64,000 bases of DNA from Lunularia cruciata (lineage: Eukaryota > Streptophyta > Marchantiopsida > Lunulariales > Lunulariaceae), in the NCBI GenBank assembly GCA_948567375.1, contig OX419761.1:60762501-60826500 (forward strand), read 5' to 3'. Position numbers and translations under genes: made by a program. Below are positions 47,283 through 59,218 of the stretch, one piece after another. The notes under the pieces were generated by a model. The model was not told where the DNA came from. It worked only from the letters and a program-made list of their open reading frames with translations, and ran no database searches. The first letter of the stretch is position 1, and every line of letters begins with the position of its first letter.

Positions 47283-49925
47283 TAGTTGGTGACGTCTTCG
47301 TTGCCATTGAAGCTTCAAACTCCTAAATGGCCGTTTGTGCATTTTGGAGGTGAGAAAGAGGTTCCTAGGTCATGAAGGGGATACCCTTTCCAAAGGACCT
47401 TGTACTCTGTATGTTGGCGGTGTCTTCGGTGGTTGTGCCGACGTGCAAGGATACAATCAACTTTGTACTCCTCATGATCATTGATAGAGATAGGGGGAGG
47501 AGGGGGTTGGACTCGAGAGTAGAAAGAAGAGGGGTTAGGAACAAAGGGTTTCAACTTGGAAACATGAAAGACAGGATGGATGTGCATATAACATGGCAAG
47601 GCAAGTCGATAAGCAACACGAGAGACAATTTGGGTGACATCAAAAGGTCCTATCCAATTAGGGGCAAGTTTACAAACTTGGGTATCAAGTGGGAGGGGTA
47701 GATAACTAGGGAATAACATAACTTTATCACCAACTTCAAAGGTGAGATCACGACAATGATGGTCCGCATATTGTTTTTGATGATTCTAAGCAACAAGGAG
47801 GTGAGATTTGGCTTGTTGGAGAGATTTGGAGATGATGGTCAAGAAGATTGAAGTATGGAGGACTTGAGATGGAGGACTTGAGATGGAGGAGGAGAAAAAA
47901 GAGAATCTGGGACAAGCAAATCTTTGCCAAAATTGAGAAAGAAAGGAGAGAATCCGGTGCTTTCCTATTTAGAATTATTGTATGCAAACTCCATAGCTGC
48001 AAGACATTGATCCCAATTGGTACGGTGAATGTTGACAAAGGCACAAAGCATATCTTCCAAGGTGCAATTTGCACGTTGAGTTTTTCCATCAGTTTGAGGA
48101 TAATAGGCTATGGACAAAGCAAGCTTGGTGCCAAGTAGCTAGAAGAGTGCTTGCCAAAACTTTCCGGTGAAGCAAGGATCACAGTTGGAGCTGAGTACAC
48201 ATGGCATCTCATGATGTTTGAAGATATTATTGAAGTAGAGTTGCACCAAGGTTGGACCATCCACAATATCAACCGTTGGTGCCAAGTGGATTTGCTTACT
48301 AAGCTTATCCACAAACACCACAATTGTTGTGTGACCTTGTTGTGTCTTGGGTAAAGAGGTGATGAGATCTAACCTCACATGTTCCCAATGAGTAGCTGGA
48401 ATGGGAAGTGGCTGAAGGAGTCTTCTCAGCTTCTAGTTACTAGCCTTGTTGCATTGACAACTCTCGCATGATCGGACAAAGTCCCAAACATCTCATGTCA
48501 TGTTGGGCCACCACCATTGGTGTTGGAGGGTGCCCAAGGTTTTGTCCACTCCCATGTGACCAGCTATTGGTAAATCATGTGCTTCTTGAAGGCGCACAAG
48601 TCAAAGATCACCTTTGGCTGGAACATAGATCTGGTCCATATGGAATAGAAGGCCTTCCTTGAAGGAGACGGTGTTGTACTCCTTGTTGCATGTTGTTAGA
48701 CAACCATGTACCATCTAGAAGAAGAGATCTTGTTGTAGAGCTGATCAAAACTTGTTATGGACCTTGGGGTCAATTGACACCATCGTAATTGCCATCGTGA
48801 TGAGAGGAAGAGTCTTCAAATCAGCTTGTTGTGATAGAGCATCAGGGATGACATGGAACCAATCTGGTTTGTACTCCACTTTTATGTCAAACAATTGGAG
48901 TTGCTCTTCCCATTGATGATGTCAACTCTTCATGTGCTCCAAGTGTAGGTTCTGCAACAATGGCTTGTGATCAGTTCGCATGATCACTTGTTTCCCCAAG
49001 AGATAATGCCTCCATACTTGGTGGCATATGCCATTGCAAGTTGTGCTGAATCTCAAGCAGAGTAATTTCTTTCAACTGTATTTAGTTGGCGAGACACAAA
49101 GGCAATGGGATGTAGTTCATCTAGGAATTCCTGTTGCAACATAGCTCCAATTGCAAAGTTAGAAGCATCAAATTCAACCACACAAGGTAGTTGAGGAACA
49201 TACGGTTGAAGAATGGGTCTTGAAGACACCATATGCTTTAACTTCTGGAATTCTTGTTCATGCTTGGTGGTCCACTGGTAGCTTGAGTTCTTTCCTAAAA
49301 GATCAGTCAATGGTGGAGCCACATGAACATAATAGTGGATGAACTATCAGTAAAAACAAGCCAATCCATTGATTGGTTGTACTTCTGTAGCATCCTTTGG
49401 TGTAGGCCAATCAGTAATGGCCTTGATCTTCTCTTCTTCTCTTCTTCCATCTTGATCCCCTCTGATGAGATCTTATGACCCAAGAAGGTAACCTCTTTTT
49501 GCCAAAAGGCACACTTCGACTTCTTGTAGTAAAATTCCATTGTTGTAGTCATCTTAGGACTTCTTGCACATGATTCATGTGTTCTGCCTCTTGTCTTGCT
49601 ATAGATTAAGATATCATCCAAGAACACCACCACAGACCAATTCAATAGTCCATCCAACACCTGATGCATTTGATCCATGAAGATTGTTGAAGCATTAGTG
49701 AGTCCGATAGGTAGAACTCTCCACTCAAAATGCCCATACCTTGTGCAAAAGGTAGTTTTTTTCACATCCTCCCTATCAATAGGAATTTTCCAATAGACGC
49801 TACAAAGATCCAGCTTGGAAAAGAAGCATGCTCCACTTAATTAATCAAGCAAGTCATCGATCTGAGGCAAGGGATGTGAATTCTTGGCTTTGTCAAATAT
49901 GTCAAACTTCTTGGCTTTGTCAAAT
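47283..49925 (-). pseudogene. pol: Element J pol, truncated: RT, RNase H, integrase, chromodomain
   Basis: The reading is from high to low coordinates. RT starts at its mid part (PLPQIDD near 49,870) and keeps FLDDILIYS near 49,615. RNase H lies at 48,960-49,322. Integrase pieces lie at 48,100-48,560, with the core segment MRLDLITSLPKTQQGHTTIV at about 48,330-48,378. A C-terminal GPFDV/IHPVFHVSKLK region and a chromodomain (about 47,340-47,480, its WEP tryptophan replaced by Ser) close it. It is therefore a chromovirus of a different lineage from G. Protease, gag, primer site and 5' LTR are missing. Many frame breaks. Confidence 0.8.
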
Positions 49926-49950
49926 GCTCTTCTGGCATTTTTTTTTGGAA

Positions 49951-50390
49951 CACCCAATTTTCAGATTTGGCTTTGTATTCTTCCACTCCCAAGATTTGTA
50001 TCCCTGGCAATGGCGCCAAAAATCATGTGACAACTTGGCAAATATCACTTTTGCAGTAATTAGTAAGTAAAGTTCATTCCCAAAGAGATACAAGTTTAAA
50101 ATGGTCAAATACAAAGTCAAATAGTAATAATGTCATTCTTCTTGGTTGTGTCTTTAATCTCTCAAGTAGAAACCACACCCAGAAGAGAGTAACAAGCATT
50201 GATCATAGTCTCGTCACAACTTACACTCCCATCATTACAACTCCATCAAATCGTTCCAAACAATCTTGATTGTGATGATTCAGATTTTTCCAAAGAAGGC
50301 TACTTTGCTACAAAAAAACTTCACCTTAGAATTGTGTTCTACACCTCCACTGAAGGTAAAACTTCCTTGACCAAAATTTCTTCACAATAA
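49951..50390 (-). mobile_element. Leader, primer site and part of the 5' LTR of a giant-LTR element (probably D)
   Basis: On the minus strand an LTR end (…TTGTCACA at 50,026) is followed by a primer site at 50,018-50,001 that matches the tRNA-Asp complement at 16 of 18 bases, the best in the window. About 75 bases of leader or gag start follow (to 49,951). The LTR homology continues only to about 50,390. Orientation and content are what D lacks after its break at 20,583, so these are probably the two ends of one element. Confidence 0.75.
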
Positions 50391-50437
50391 ACACTCACAC
50401 CCAATAGTAAACACTCACTATTGGGTGTGAGTGTTTA
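50388..50437. repeat. Perfect 21-bp inverted repeat with 8-base loop
   Basis: The left arm is TAAACACTCACACCCAATAGT (50,388-50,408) with loop AAACACTC, and the right arm is at 50,417-50,437. The arms are exactly complementary. It stands precisely where LTR homology of the D 5' LTR stops. No target duplication or mobile-element ends are visible, so a snap-back or breakpoint origin is more likely than a MITE. Confidence 0.9.
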
Positions 50438-50944
50438 CTGCAACACCAACTCTTCTTGTTCTCTCCTCAACCCAAGAATCACAAGGGTAGTTTCTTGAGG
50501 CTAAGTTTAGGAGTGATTTGAAGCTTGGTAATCATATTGGCTAGGAAAAGTTTTTGAGCTTTTGAAATATGGTTTCTTTCCTTTCTTTCAATCAAGGCAA
50601 ACATGCAACTAATACTTTATATTTTGCATTTTTTCCTCCTCTACACAAGAAAAGCCACCCTCTCATTCCTATCAATCAAGTTCCTTTCTCCCTCCTCCCT
50701 TCTTGTATGCCAAGTTGTGGGTTCTTGCAACTCTACCCCTACTCCTCTGATTGGAATTTTGCAAGCTATGGGAGTTTCTACAAGCTAAATTCTTGGTTGT
50801 TCCATCCTTGGACAATGCCAAACTAAACTGCACCTCTCTACTTCTCTAATTTTATCTGGGATTGGCACTCAAGCTCTTGCAATTCCACCACTACTTGTAG
50901 CAAAAAGAAAGAATTTCTTGAATTTACTTCACTTCTTCCTACTC
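50438..50944. other. Unassigned pyrimidine-rich stretch
   Basis: It has no homology to other parts of the window that I can see and no convincing coding region. It lies between the broken D LTR and LTR fragment M and may be host DNA or part of another element. Confidence 0.4.
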
Positions 50945-52690
50945 TGTGGTACCCACATTTTTTGGTTTTGTTATATTTAGAAGAAGTGTAAAAACAAAAT
51001 TGGATTGAATCCAAATAGGCAACAAAAGAAGAAGAATTGTGTCTTTGAAGTGGGGCCTTTGTTGAAGAAGCACCAATGGAAGCAATGTACAAAGACCGAG
51101 AAGGAGTAGGAGACTTTGATGGAGTAGAGTGCTTGCCAAAGATCATGTGTATGTTGTTGTTATAGTTGAAGTAGAAGGAGGATATACAAAAAGATCATCT
51201 GGAGGTAAAGAATGAGTTGTAGGTGATCAAGTATTTGATCAAAGAAACCTGCAAATTAAAGGCAAGGTTAACCTTAAAGGAAGACGAAGCTGAAGAACTT
51301 TAGGGATGCAGACTTAACAAAGAAGACTTTAGAAAACTTGTAAGAGAGTTTTGAGTGGCAAGGAAGAGATCTAGACTATCAAGCCAAAGAGTTGAAGAAC
51401 TAGAAGGCAATACTTAAGAAGATGAAAAGCAAAGTGGAAGGAGCTCACATCAAAGTAAAACACGTAAAGGCAATTGCAGAAGTGATGGAGCAGGAGTTAG
51501 AAAGTCTAAAGAAGAGCGTGGCAGAAAAAGATCAAGCATGGCAGCGGAAATTGATGATCTGACACCAAGAAAAAGAAAGATTGTGAAGTCTAGTAAGAAG
51601 TACTAAAAGTCAGATTGCCCAATATGTAGAGGAGAAGAAGATGATGGCAGCTGAGTACAAAGCGAGTTGAAGATGTATCGTGAAGAGTTGAAGGTGGAAT
51701 GCTCTTGTGGGTATAAATTGGAATTAGTAGGAGAGATCATTGGGAGAATGAGTGCAATTTTGAACATAGAGGCTAAAGGGAAGTTGGAGGAAGCAAGGCT
51801 ACACAAATTGAAATTGCTTGTGCACAAAACTTGGAGGAGGAAAAGCAAAGGATGTGGACCTGAATAATCTATTGATCCATTTCAAGATCGAGTAGATAGG
51901 AAGATGTTAAAGGTAGGAGACAATGTTTGTCTTAGATTGGAGTTAATAAATGCAGAATTAGACAAAATTTGTAGTGGTGTGAAGGAAGATATGAAGTCAA
52001 AAGTTGTAGAAGTAGAGTGCAAGTATCTTCAGGTGAGTTCCTTGAGACATTAGAGAAGAGTGGGTTAGTTGATAAAGAAGTAGATAGATTACCCATATCT
52101 GCAATTGTGGTTTAGAGAGAAGAGATAGTAGAAATAGTTGATGAAGTAGTGGTATTAGATAGACTTGAAGAAGGAGAAATGATTGTAGGTTTGGGAGCCA
52201 AAGTTGAGGTTGACATTGGATTGGAGTAGAAATAGTTTTGAGATATGAAGAGGCAGATATGAAAAGATGGTTTTTCATTGTGGATAAAGGTTGGTAAAGC
52301 TGTTGTAGAATGGTATTTTTGTTAGTAACTATCAAAGTGCTCAGCTATTTAAAGGAAGCATTCTAAATGTATTGTTGTTCAATATTTATATTTTTTAATT
52401 TGAGTAAAGCAAAGTGCTATGACTCAATGCTCATCATTTTAGCTTAATTTTGAGTATCAATCATATGTGTGTGTTTGTGAGTGTTTGTAACTCAATGCTC
52501 ATCATTTTAGCTTAATTTTTAGTATCAATCTTGTGTGAGTGTTTGAAGAATTTTAAAGTGTAAGTTAGTGATCTTGTTGGATGTTGGATTCCACAACTCT
52601 GATTTCATTCAGTATGTTTGATCCTGAGTGGATAGAAATCAAAGCAATGCCTTGAAAAATCTGTGAGGAATTGTAGAGTTGGTAGTATTC
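50945..52690 (+). mobile_element. LTR fragment M (giant-LTR family, 3'-truncated)
   Basis: It starts TGTGGTACCCACATTTTTTGG. Decayed U3 frame remnants (51,050-52,229) include LHKLKLLVHKT and the conserved stop (GLE TAG, 52,227-52,229). An R region follows with a tandem duplication of about 70 bases (52,421-52,550). Homology ends near 52,690, about 300-400 bases before the expected LTR end. It is also shortened inside U3. No right target duplication is recognisable. Confidence 0.85.
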
Positions 52691-55600
52691 CTCAATCTCT
52701 ATCTCAAGAGATCATTTCTAGCAATGACTACTACTACAATTTGGATAGCTTCAAAAAGGGCCTAGTTGTCTTTTAGCATGTCTCCAACCAAGGTAGCAAT
52801 ATGTTCCTCTATTGCAATGGTTTAGATGCATTGTCTCCTCAAGTACTGCACTCCTTACTATAGTTTTTCAAACCATTGCTTGAGAAAGAGAGCTTTCTCC
52901 TCATTCCTCTTTGTAGGTGGTATCCAAAGTAAGGTTTGGGGGTTTAAGGGGAGTAGGATTTGGCTCCCAAAATAAAGTTTCATCTATATCTAGCTCTCTT
53001 GGGTTTCCATGGTTTGAATTCTCTTACACTTCACTTTCTTTGGATGAGAGTAGAGTGGTATGCTCCTGACATGCCTCCTCTTTCCTTCTTCCCTCCTCTT
53101 GCTCCCTTGGGTTTCAATAGCCCATACCAATGGCAGCCATGATACAAAAATGAGCAGAGTTTGGAGTGGCAATTGGATTGGCCATTGCTTTGGGCTAGCC
53201 TTTGAATGCCATCATATAAGAGTCTTCTCCAATTTACCACCTTGTTCTCCAACCATGTGTTAATGATCATGGTTGCCCATGCCTTGCTGATTTGGGATGG
53301 GGTATTTGAGATGGAGTATGAGTAAAAAAAACTGGAATATATTTCTAACTTGGGAGTTTTTGATGGAAAGAAAGGTGTATCTTTCCTCAAAATTGTAATG
53401 TGCCCTTGAAGTCTCTCTTGGTAGCTTCATCCAAGGGTTTTCCTCTTGGGATCATCCCTTTCCCCAATGTATGTCATATCATAGGCATGCCACTTTACTT
53501 GAAAATCCCACTCTTTGGAATTGCCCCAAATAGCACAATCCATGCCATCAAGTACTTACTTGGTTATTAGTTCAAGTACCATGGGCTTAATTCTAAAGCC
53601 TCACGTTAATTCATGATCAAGATAGGATTTAATTAAAGCTAGAAGGTATTTGAGTTAGTTAAGTATCCATAGATCTTAGACATGAGGCACTTAAGGAATT
53701 TCTATCCATTAATATTGAAGTTCTAGCCAATTTGCAACAATAGGAAGAATAGCAAGAGCAAAGAGGATCAAGAAAAGTCCCAAGGCTTGAGTGATCCAAA
53801 GTCATATAGAGCACAAAAGATCAAGGAGATCCAAAATACTTAAGGAGATCTTAGTCCAAAACTATGTCCAAAAGAAGCCAATTCACAAATTGAATGTTTG
53901 CTATGGATTGGAGAAGAGGATATGAGTGAGTTCCTTGAGCAATTAACCTTCCTTAGGGAGATACCTAGGAAGAGGTCTTGCTCTAAGATTGAAGAGGACT
54001 TGGAGGGAGTTGGAAGAGAAGCTATTCCAAGCACAAGTTTGGGGCATAATACCAACAATGGAGCTACCCAAAAAGAGAATGAGGGATTTGTTCAGTCCCT
54101 TGAATAAAAGAGAGATGGTAGGGAAGTGGAGGAACTTATGGAGGAAGGAAAAAGACTAATAGGGGGAGTGAAAGAAGTGGAACTCAAACCATTCACATCT
54201 TTGATGAAGGTAACACCTTGAAGGAAGAAGAAGAAGAGATAAGGCCTATTGATGATCAAAGCTCTGACTAGAATTTGGACCTTGCTATAGCAGAGGTTGC
54301 TAGGCAAGGCAAGATTCCATCATCAAGCAATGCTTTAGTTGCAACCAATTGAGGAGGTCAATAGAGAAGAAGAGAATGGGATGTCCTTTGCATTTATATT
54401 GCTTGTCATGCTCATGTCATGCTCATGCATGAGTCTAATAAATGTAAATAATGTGAAGTAATTAAGTGGGCACTTAGGATTTGCAAAATCTAATCAATCA
54501 TTAGAAACAATTGACAATAACTACACATTACACAACCAAAATTGGGCCATACTTGGTATTATGTGAAAATTGCATGGATTAGGAAGGTATGGGAATGATG
54601 GGTTGCCCACTCCATGCAAGATCTATTAGTAGGTGTAGTGTTAATAGAAGGGGTGTTCTCAGGCTCTCCATCAATTTAGAATCACCCTCTTGAATTTGAT
54701 AGATTTTTGAATCTCAAATTTATGATTGGTTGGTTAGTTCCAAGGGGCAAGAATAAGACCACCTGGCTGATGAAAGATAGATATTGAAGTCAGCATTGCA
54801 TACAAGCTGAAGTTTAGCTTCAACCTATTTTGGTTAGCATATGGATGTTCAAGCCTAGGCACTTGCTTACCTATCAAATCAGTTGAGAACCTGCAATGGG
54901 AGAGGTGAGTAAGCACCAATATTTGGGGTCAAAACTAGATTGCACACATTTGGTAGTGTTTTATTCAGGTCCCATTGGACCCTCTTAGGACCAAGACTCA
55001 TGGTAGGGATTTTTGGTTGCAAAACTTCTTTGTTATACCTAAATGTGGTATGATGGAAATGTAATAGTATGTATGATTGGCATCTTGATTTATTAGGGCT
55101 AGCTCCAAGGATTGAAGTTGATCATGAGCAAGCTCTCACTCATTGGTGAAACCTTTCATAGGTAGGCAATCAATGGCAAAAGAGTTGTTATTTGGATACT
55201 TTGCCCTAATTCTAAATGACATTCTACAAGAGAGCCCTTTTTGTGGTGGAGCAATTTTGGTTTGAGATCAGAACTCCAATCCAACTCCCAATCCATAACC
55301 CATCTTTTCATGTTGCAAAGCTTTCGATGGGAATACTGACCCCATGCAAGGAAGAGTTGAAATTTTCCACAATCCATTATCTTGGCTAAACCTACACCTT
55401 TTAGCTCATATCTCATGCACTAAAGGATATTTTATTTGAAGTGAGAAGTGTGGTCCAATACATGAACTGGCCAATAGTCATTAGTTGATTTGTCCATTTT
55501 ACTGAAGTTTGGAGGTATCATGGGTGATAGAATTGGAAGGGTATCAAGTGGTTCAAACCTAATCTTGATCACTCAGGAGTGGGATTTTGAGTTTTGGGTA

Positions 55601-57480
55601 GAGAATTGCAAGGAATCACTAGAAGAAGGGGTTCCTTGATCATCTCAAGTCTAGGCTTTGGGACTTGGTTCAAGGAGGTACTGCAAGTCCATGCCATGGA
55701 TGCTACACTCCAAGTTCCAAGACCAAAACCACATCCCTTAATTGCATCCCAACCAAGCACTATTAATTTGCATTTGGGTATAGTGGGGAGTGTAGTATTC
55801 ATACTAGAGTGATTCAAGAAGGAAGAGTTGAGTCAATTTTAGCTGGATGACATTGTGGATAGAGATTTATAACATAAGGCAAGAAGATCGGAGTTACAAT
55901 TGATCCTCAAATTTAGTTCAAGGAAGGGAAACTAGTTGTTGATCAGTCAGTTGGGTGGAGGCAAGAGGACCTCATGTTGGTGGTCATTGGAAAGCTAGCT
56001 TGGGGCTCTAGGCAGCCTAGAGAGTCTCTCTATCCTCATAAGGGCAGATATAGTTTGACCAAACCACGGATCTCATTATGGGCAAGTAGTGCAAAGCATA
56101 ATAGAAGCTACACAAACATATTGATCTCAAATATCTCCATTTAGTTGTCTTGGTGTTGTTTTCTATTATCATTGTTGTTCTTTTGTTCTCTTGTTTGTGT
56201 TCCTTAGTGTAGTAATCTTGTATTTATGGTGTGTGATGTTGTTGTAGCAAAAATCTTTGGAAAAGGGAGTTTGGGGGAATTTGTTTGGTGACACTTGAGG
56301 CAAAACCAATCTTCCACTTGCATGACTTGACTTGACCTTAGTTGGGAAGATAAACTCATGTTTTGGATAGTAATATGAGCATGTTGGTCCACTGATTGAT
56401 TTTGGGCATAGATCACTTTGAGAATGATAGAGATTAATCAAAGTAACTCCCATCTAGTCAGCCCCTTAGAGAAACATCCTCACTTCAAGGGATGTGTTCT
56501 CCCATCAAGAACCGATAAGGAAGGGGTGCAAACCACAACCAAAACCTATCTAAACCAAATTATGTGGTGTTTAAAGAGGCAATTTGCTACAACAAGGCAT
56601 AGACACCAATTTGATCAGACTTCAGAATTTTAGTCATCTTATGATGCATTCTTATCCTACTTTGAGTATTTGTGTGGGATAGTTGGGAATACTTCCAAAC
56701 ACCTAACCTCCACACTATATCTACTTTCCTATGAATGCAATAGGCTACACTCTAGCATACATAGTCTAGCACCCAAAAAAAATCAAGAAAAAAATTTCCA
56801 AAGAAAAAGAAATGAAATGCGCATACTATTAGTACTTTACTACAAAATAAATCCTCATAAGAGGGTTATACTTTGTTACTAGATATAGATGTACTATTGG
56901 AAGATGGTTATTCACTTTAGGGAGGAGTGAAAATTTTGTTCATGGCTATCTAAATAAATACAGCTTCTCAAGTACCTCTAATTTTTTGATATTCTCAACT
57001 GAAGACTTAGGTGAACTTTGCTGTACAAGTCTTCTTCATCACTTCCTATTTACTCTTCTTTTACATTGCTTTGCATATCACCTTCCCTTCCCTTTATTGT
57101 TATATATCTTTTTGATTGTTTGACGATCAGTGTTGTGTGTGCTATGTTTGTGTTTGATTAACTACTCATATCTAGATGTGGGTTGAAAAAAAGAAGTGCA
57201 TTTTGATGTGGATATAAAGTTAGATATTCTCAATTTTCTCAATCACTTATTAACCACTTATGAAAAAGCAACATTGATTCCCTCAATTTCCTCGTGCAAA
57301 TTATCACTATTATCGGAACTCCAAAGTAACCACCTTTCTTCTTTTTGAAAGTCCTATTGCTTGTTGATTCACCAACAAAAGGTTGAACAAATCAATTCCA
57401 TGAAACAATTGATCTAGCGTAATGAGTATTTTCTTTTGTAGTAGGAATAACCTTTACTCTATAGAAATTGTCACGCCATT
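52691..57480. other. Unassigned AT-rich region of 4.8 kb
   Basis: I see no credible gene. The open frames are short (under about 120 codons), lack known motifs and have no shared frame. No LTR pair, zinc knuckle or RT motif is visible. The text-like composition (long runs of moderately AT-rich sequence, an A-rich stretch at 56,766-56,815) would suit untranslated parts of an unrecognised element or decayed intergenic DNA. Base composition changes at about 57,480. Confidence 0.4.
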
Positions 57481-59218
57481 TGTAGTTCCGCATCTAGATG
57501 CTCGGACACTAGAGTTTCATTGATAGTAGTTAGAGTTATTCTAGCAGTTTCTCAAAGACTACTTTCTGACGGTCACATTTGGTGTTCGGGGTACTGACTT
57601 CACGGTGGGGCCCACCATCACTTTGCACCGTTCACACCGTTGAGTGTGCCGTCAGCGGGACCGTTAGGGTTTCAGTGCTAGCTCGAGTCCAAGAAGTATA
57701 GTTTTGAAGTGAGCTCCAGAGAGCTCACTTCTCTGATGTTGAGCCTTTGAGTTCCTGGCTATGGTGGACAGAGGCCGGCGAGCATCACCTGGATTCTCTA
57801 TGCTTGAGTGGGTGTGGCTTGACTGTAATCAGTGCCCAGTTGTTGGCAGTTTATAGAGTGACAGATCAAGTACTGATCTGAGTTGAGTTGAGTTGAGAGT
57901 GTTAAGCAATCTGATTACATCAGAGAAGTGAAGTCAGGGGGAAATCGGGTGCAGGACTTTGAGTGTTGGTGGTATCTCCATGCTTGGTGGATCATGGTAG
58001 CTCGATTCAAGTTCTGTGTTTCCCTAGTGTGCAGAAGCTCATTCAGTTGATGCAAATTTGGCAGTTAGGTGGATGGTGTGCAGAACCATCCACCTAATTT
58101 TGAGCAAAGAAGGAGCAATTTTTGAGCAGTGTTATGATTTTGAGCTCAGGAGGTGAAGGCATGACCAATTTGCTACGAGTTGGGCTCAGAAAGTCAAATT
58201 GAAGGTGGAGTTGGGAAGCTCTTCTCATGAAATTGTGATTTGGAAAAACCCGTTTTGTCAATTTGGCTTGAGTGGAAAGTTAGCGGGGGATTTGGCGGAC
58301 AGCCATCTTTAGGGTTTACGTCAGATTTATGTCAGATTTAGGCCAGAATTGGAGGAGTTTTTGCCGTTTGGCCAGATTTGGAGGAGTTTTGTAGATTTGG
58401 AGAAGTTTCACCAATTTTGGAGGAGGTTCAAAGTGGCAACAAGAAAGGCCTCATTTGGGCGTTTAGAGGCTTCGAGGCATTGGGCTATGAGAGGCTACGA
58501 AGGCCTTGAAGGGCCAGCAAGCCAGCTTGATGGCGTGAGGCTAGCTAGTTTAGAGTAGATCTTGGTCATTGGTTGGCAAAATCTGCCTTTCTTGCTAGAT
58601 TGTGCACAACAGGGTTTGACCCCTAGATCTCTTGTTCCTAGACTGGTGCCCTAGCCAACTGGTCCACCCTCACTTGTTGTCATAGTGACTACGCCATTGT
58701 TATCTATACACATGTAGCTTTGGCTAGGAGAGGCAGTTTGATCCCATTCTTGGTGATCTTGGTAGCTTAGGACTTAGATACAAACTCCTCTTATGTCAAA
58801 TACCAAATGGTGGCAAAGTCAGTCCCGTGTTGTGTTATGAGATGGAGAGTTTTTGTTTAGATTTCTTGTGATTGGACCCCCTCCATTCTCTACTTCCTGT
58901 TTGTGCACCATGTTTGTGTGAGGTGCACTGACTTTTGAGCGTTGGTGCTCTGGTGTGCTCTTGGTGGTGAGGCTGGAGTGATGACCAGTCAGACTACCTT
59001 TGTTTCTCTCCGATGAGGCAGGAAGTGATGACCTGCAGACAGTGAGAATGCGTGTTATGATGGCATGTTACAAGTTGCCCTTTCCCCTAGTGTAGTTATC
59101 TTGATAGAGTTACATTAGTGGGTGGTGTTTAGTTGGTGTTGGCACTTGGTGGGGTACTTGCGGTTGTGACTTGCGGTTGCAGTTGGTGGTTTGGGTTTGT
59201 TGTTGTGGTTACTTGGTC
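57481..59218 (+). other. Probable LTR/leader of element N
   Basis: The region shares the higher G+C of element N and contains no long frame. I could not find a copy of N's 3' LTR start (TGTGGCACTTTAGAG, 63,459) or a clear primer site, so the 5' LTR is either truncated or too diverged, or this is the distal part of a long LTR. A tRNA-like segment lies inside (58,605-58,670). Confidence 0.4.
58605..58670 (-). repeat. tRNA-like A/B-box segment (tRNA pseudogene or SINE head)
   Basis: On the minus strand TGGACCAGTTGG resembles an A box (TRGCNNAGYNGG) and, about 32 bases later, GGGTCAAACCC resembles a B box (GGTTCGANNCC). Spacing suits a tRNA-derived Pol III promoter. The cloverleaf is not complete, and no SINE tail or target duplication was identified. 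Confidence 0.35.

Noticed and set aside
50388-50437. Inverted repeat as a MITE
   Set aside because: No target duplication, no internal sequence beyond 8 bases, and position exactly at an LTR breakpoint.
52960-53390. Overlapping open frames of 60-119 codons
   Set aside because: No motif, no conserved frame, overlapping on both strands; chance ORFs in AT-rich DNA.
53898-54107. 69-codon frame with charged residues
   Set aside because: No recognisable domain, no neighbours and no repeat copy; too short to support.
56766-56815. A-rich tract as a LINE or SINE tail
   Set aside because: No upstream RT, endonuclease or Pol III boxes and no flanking duplication seen.
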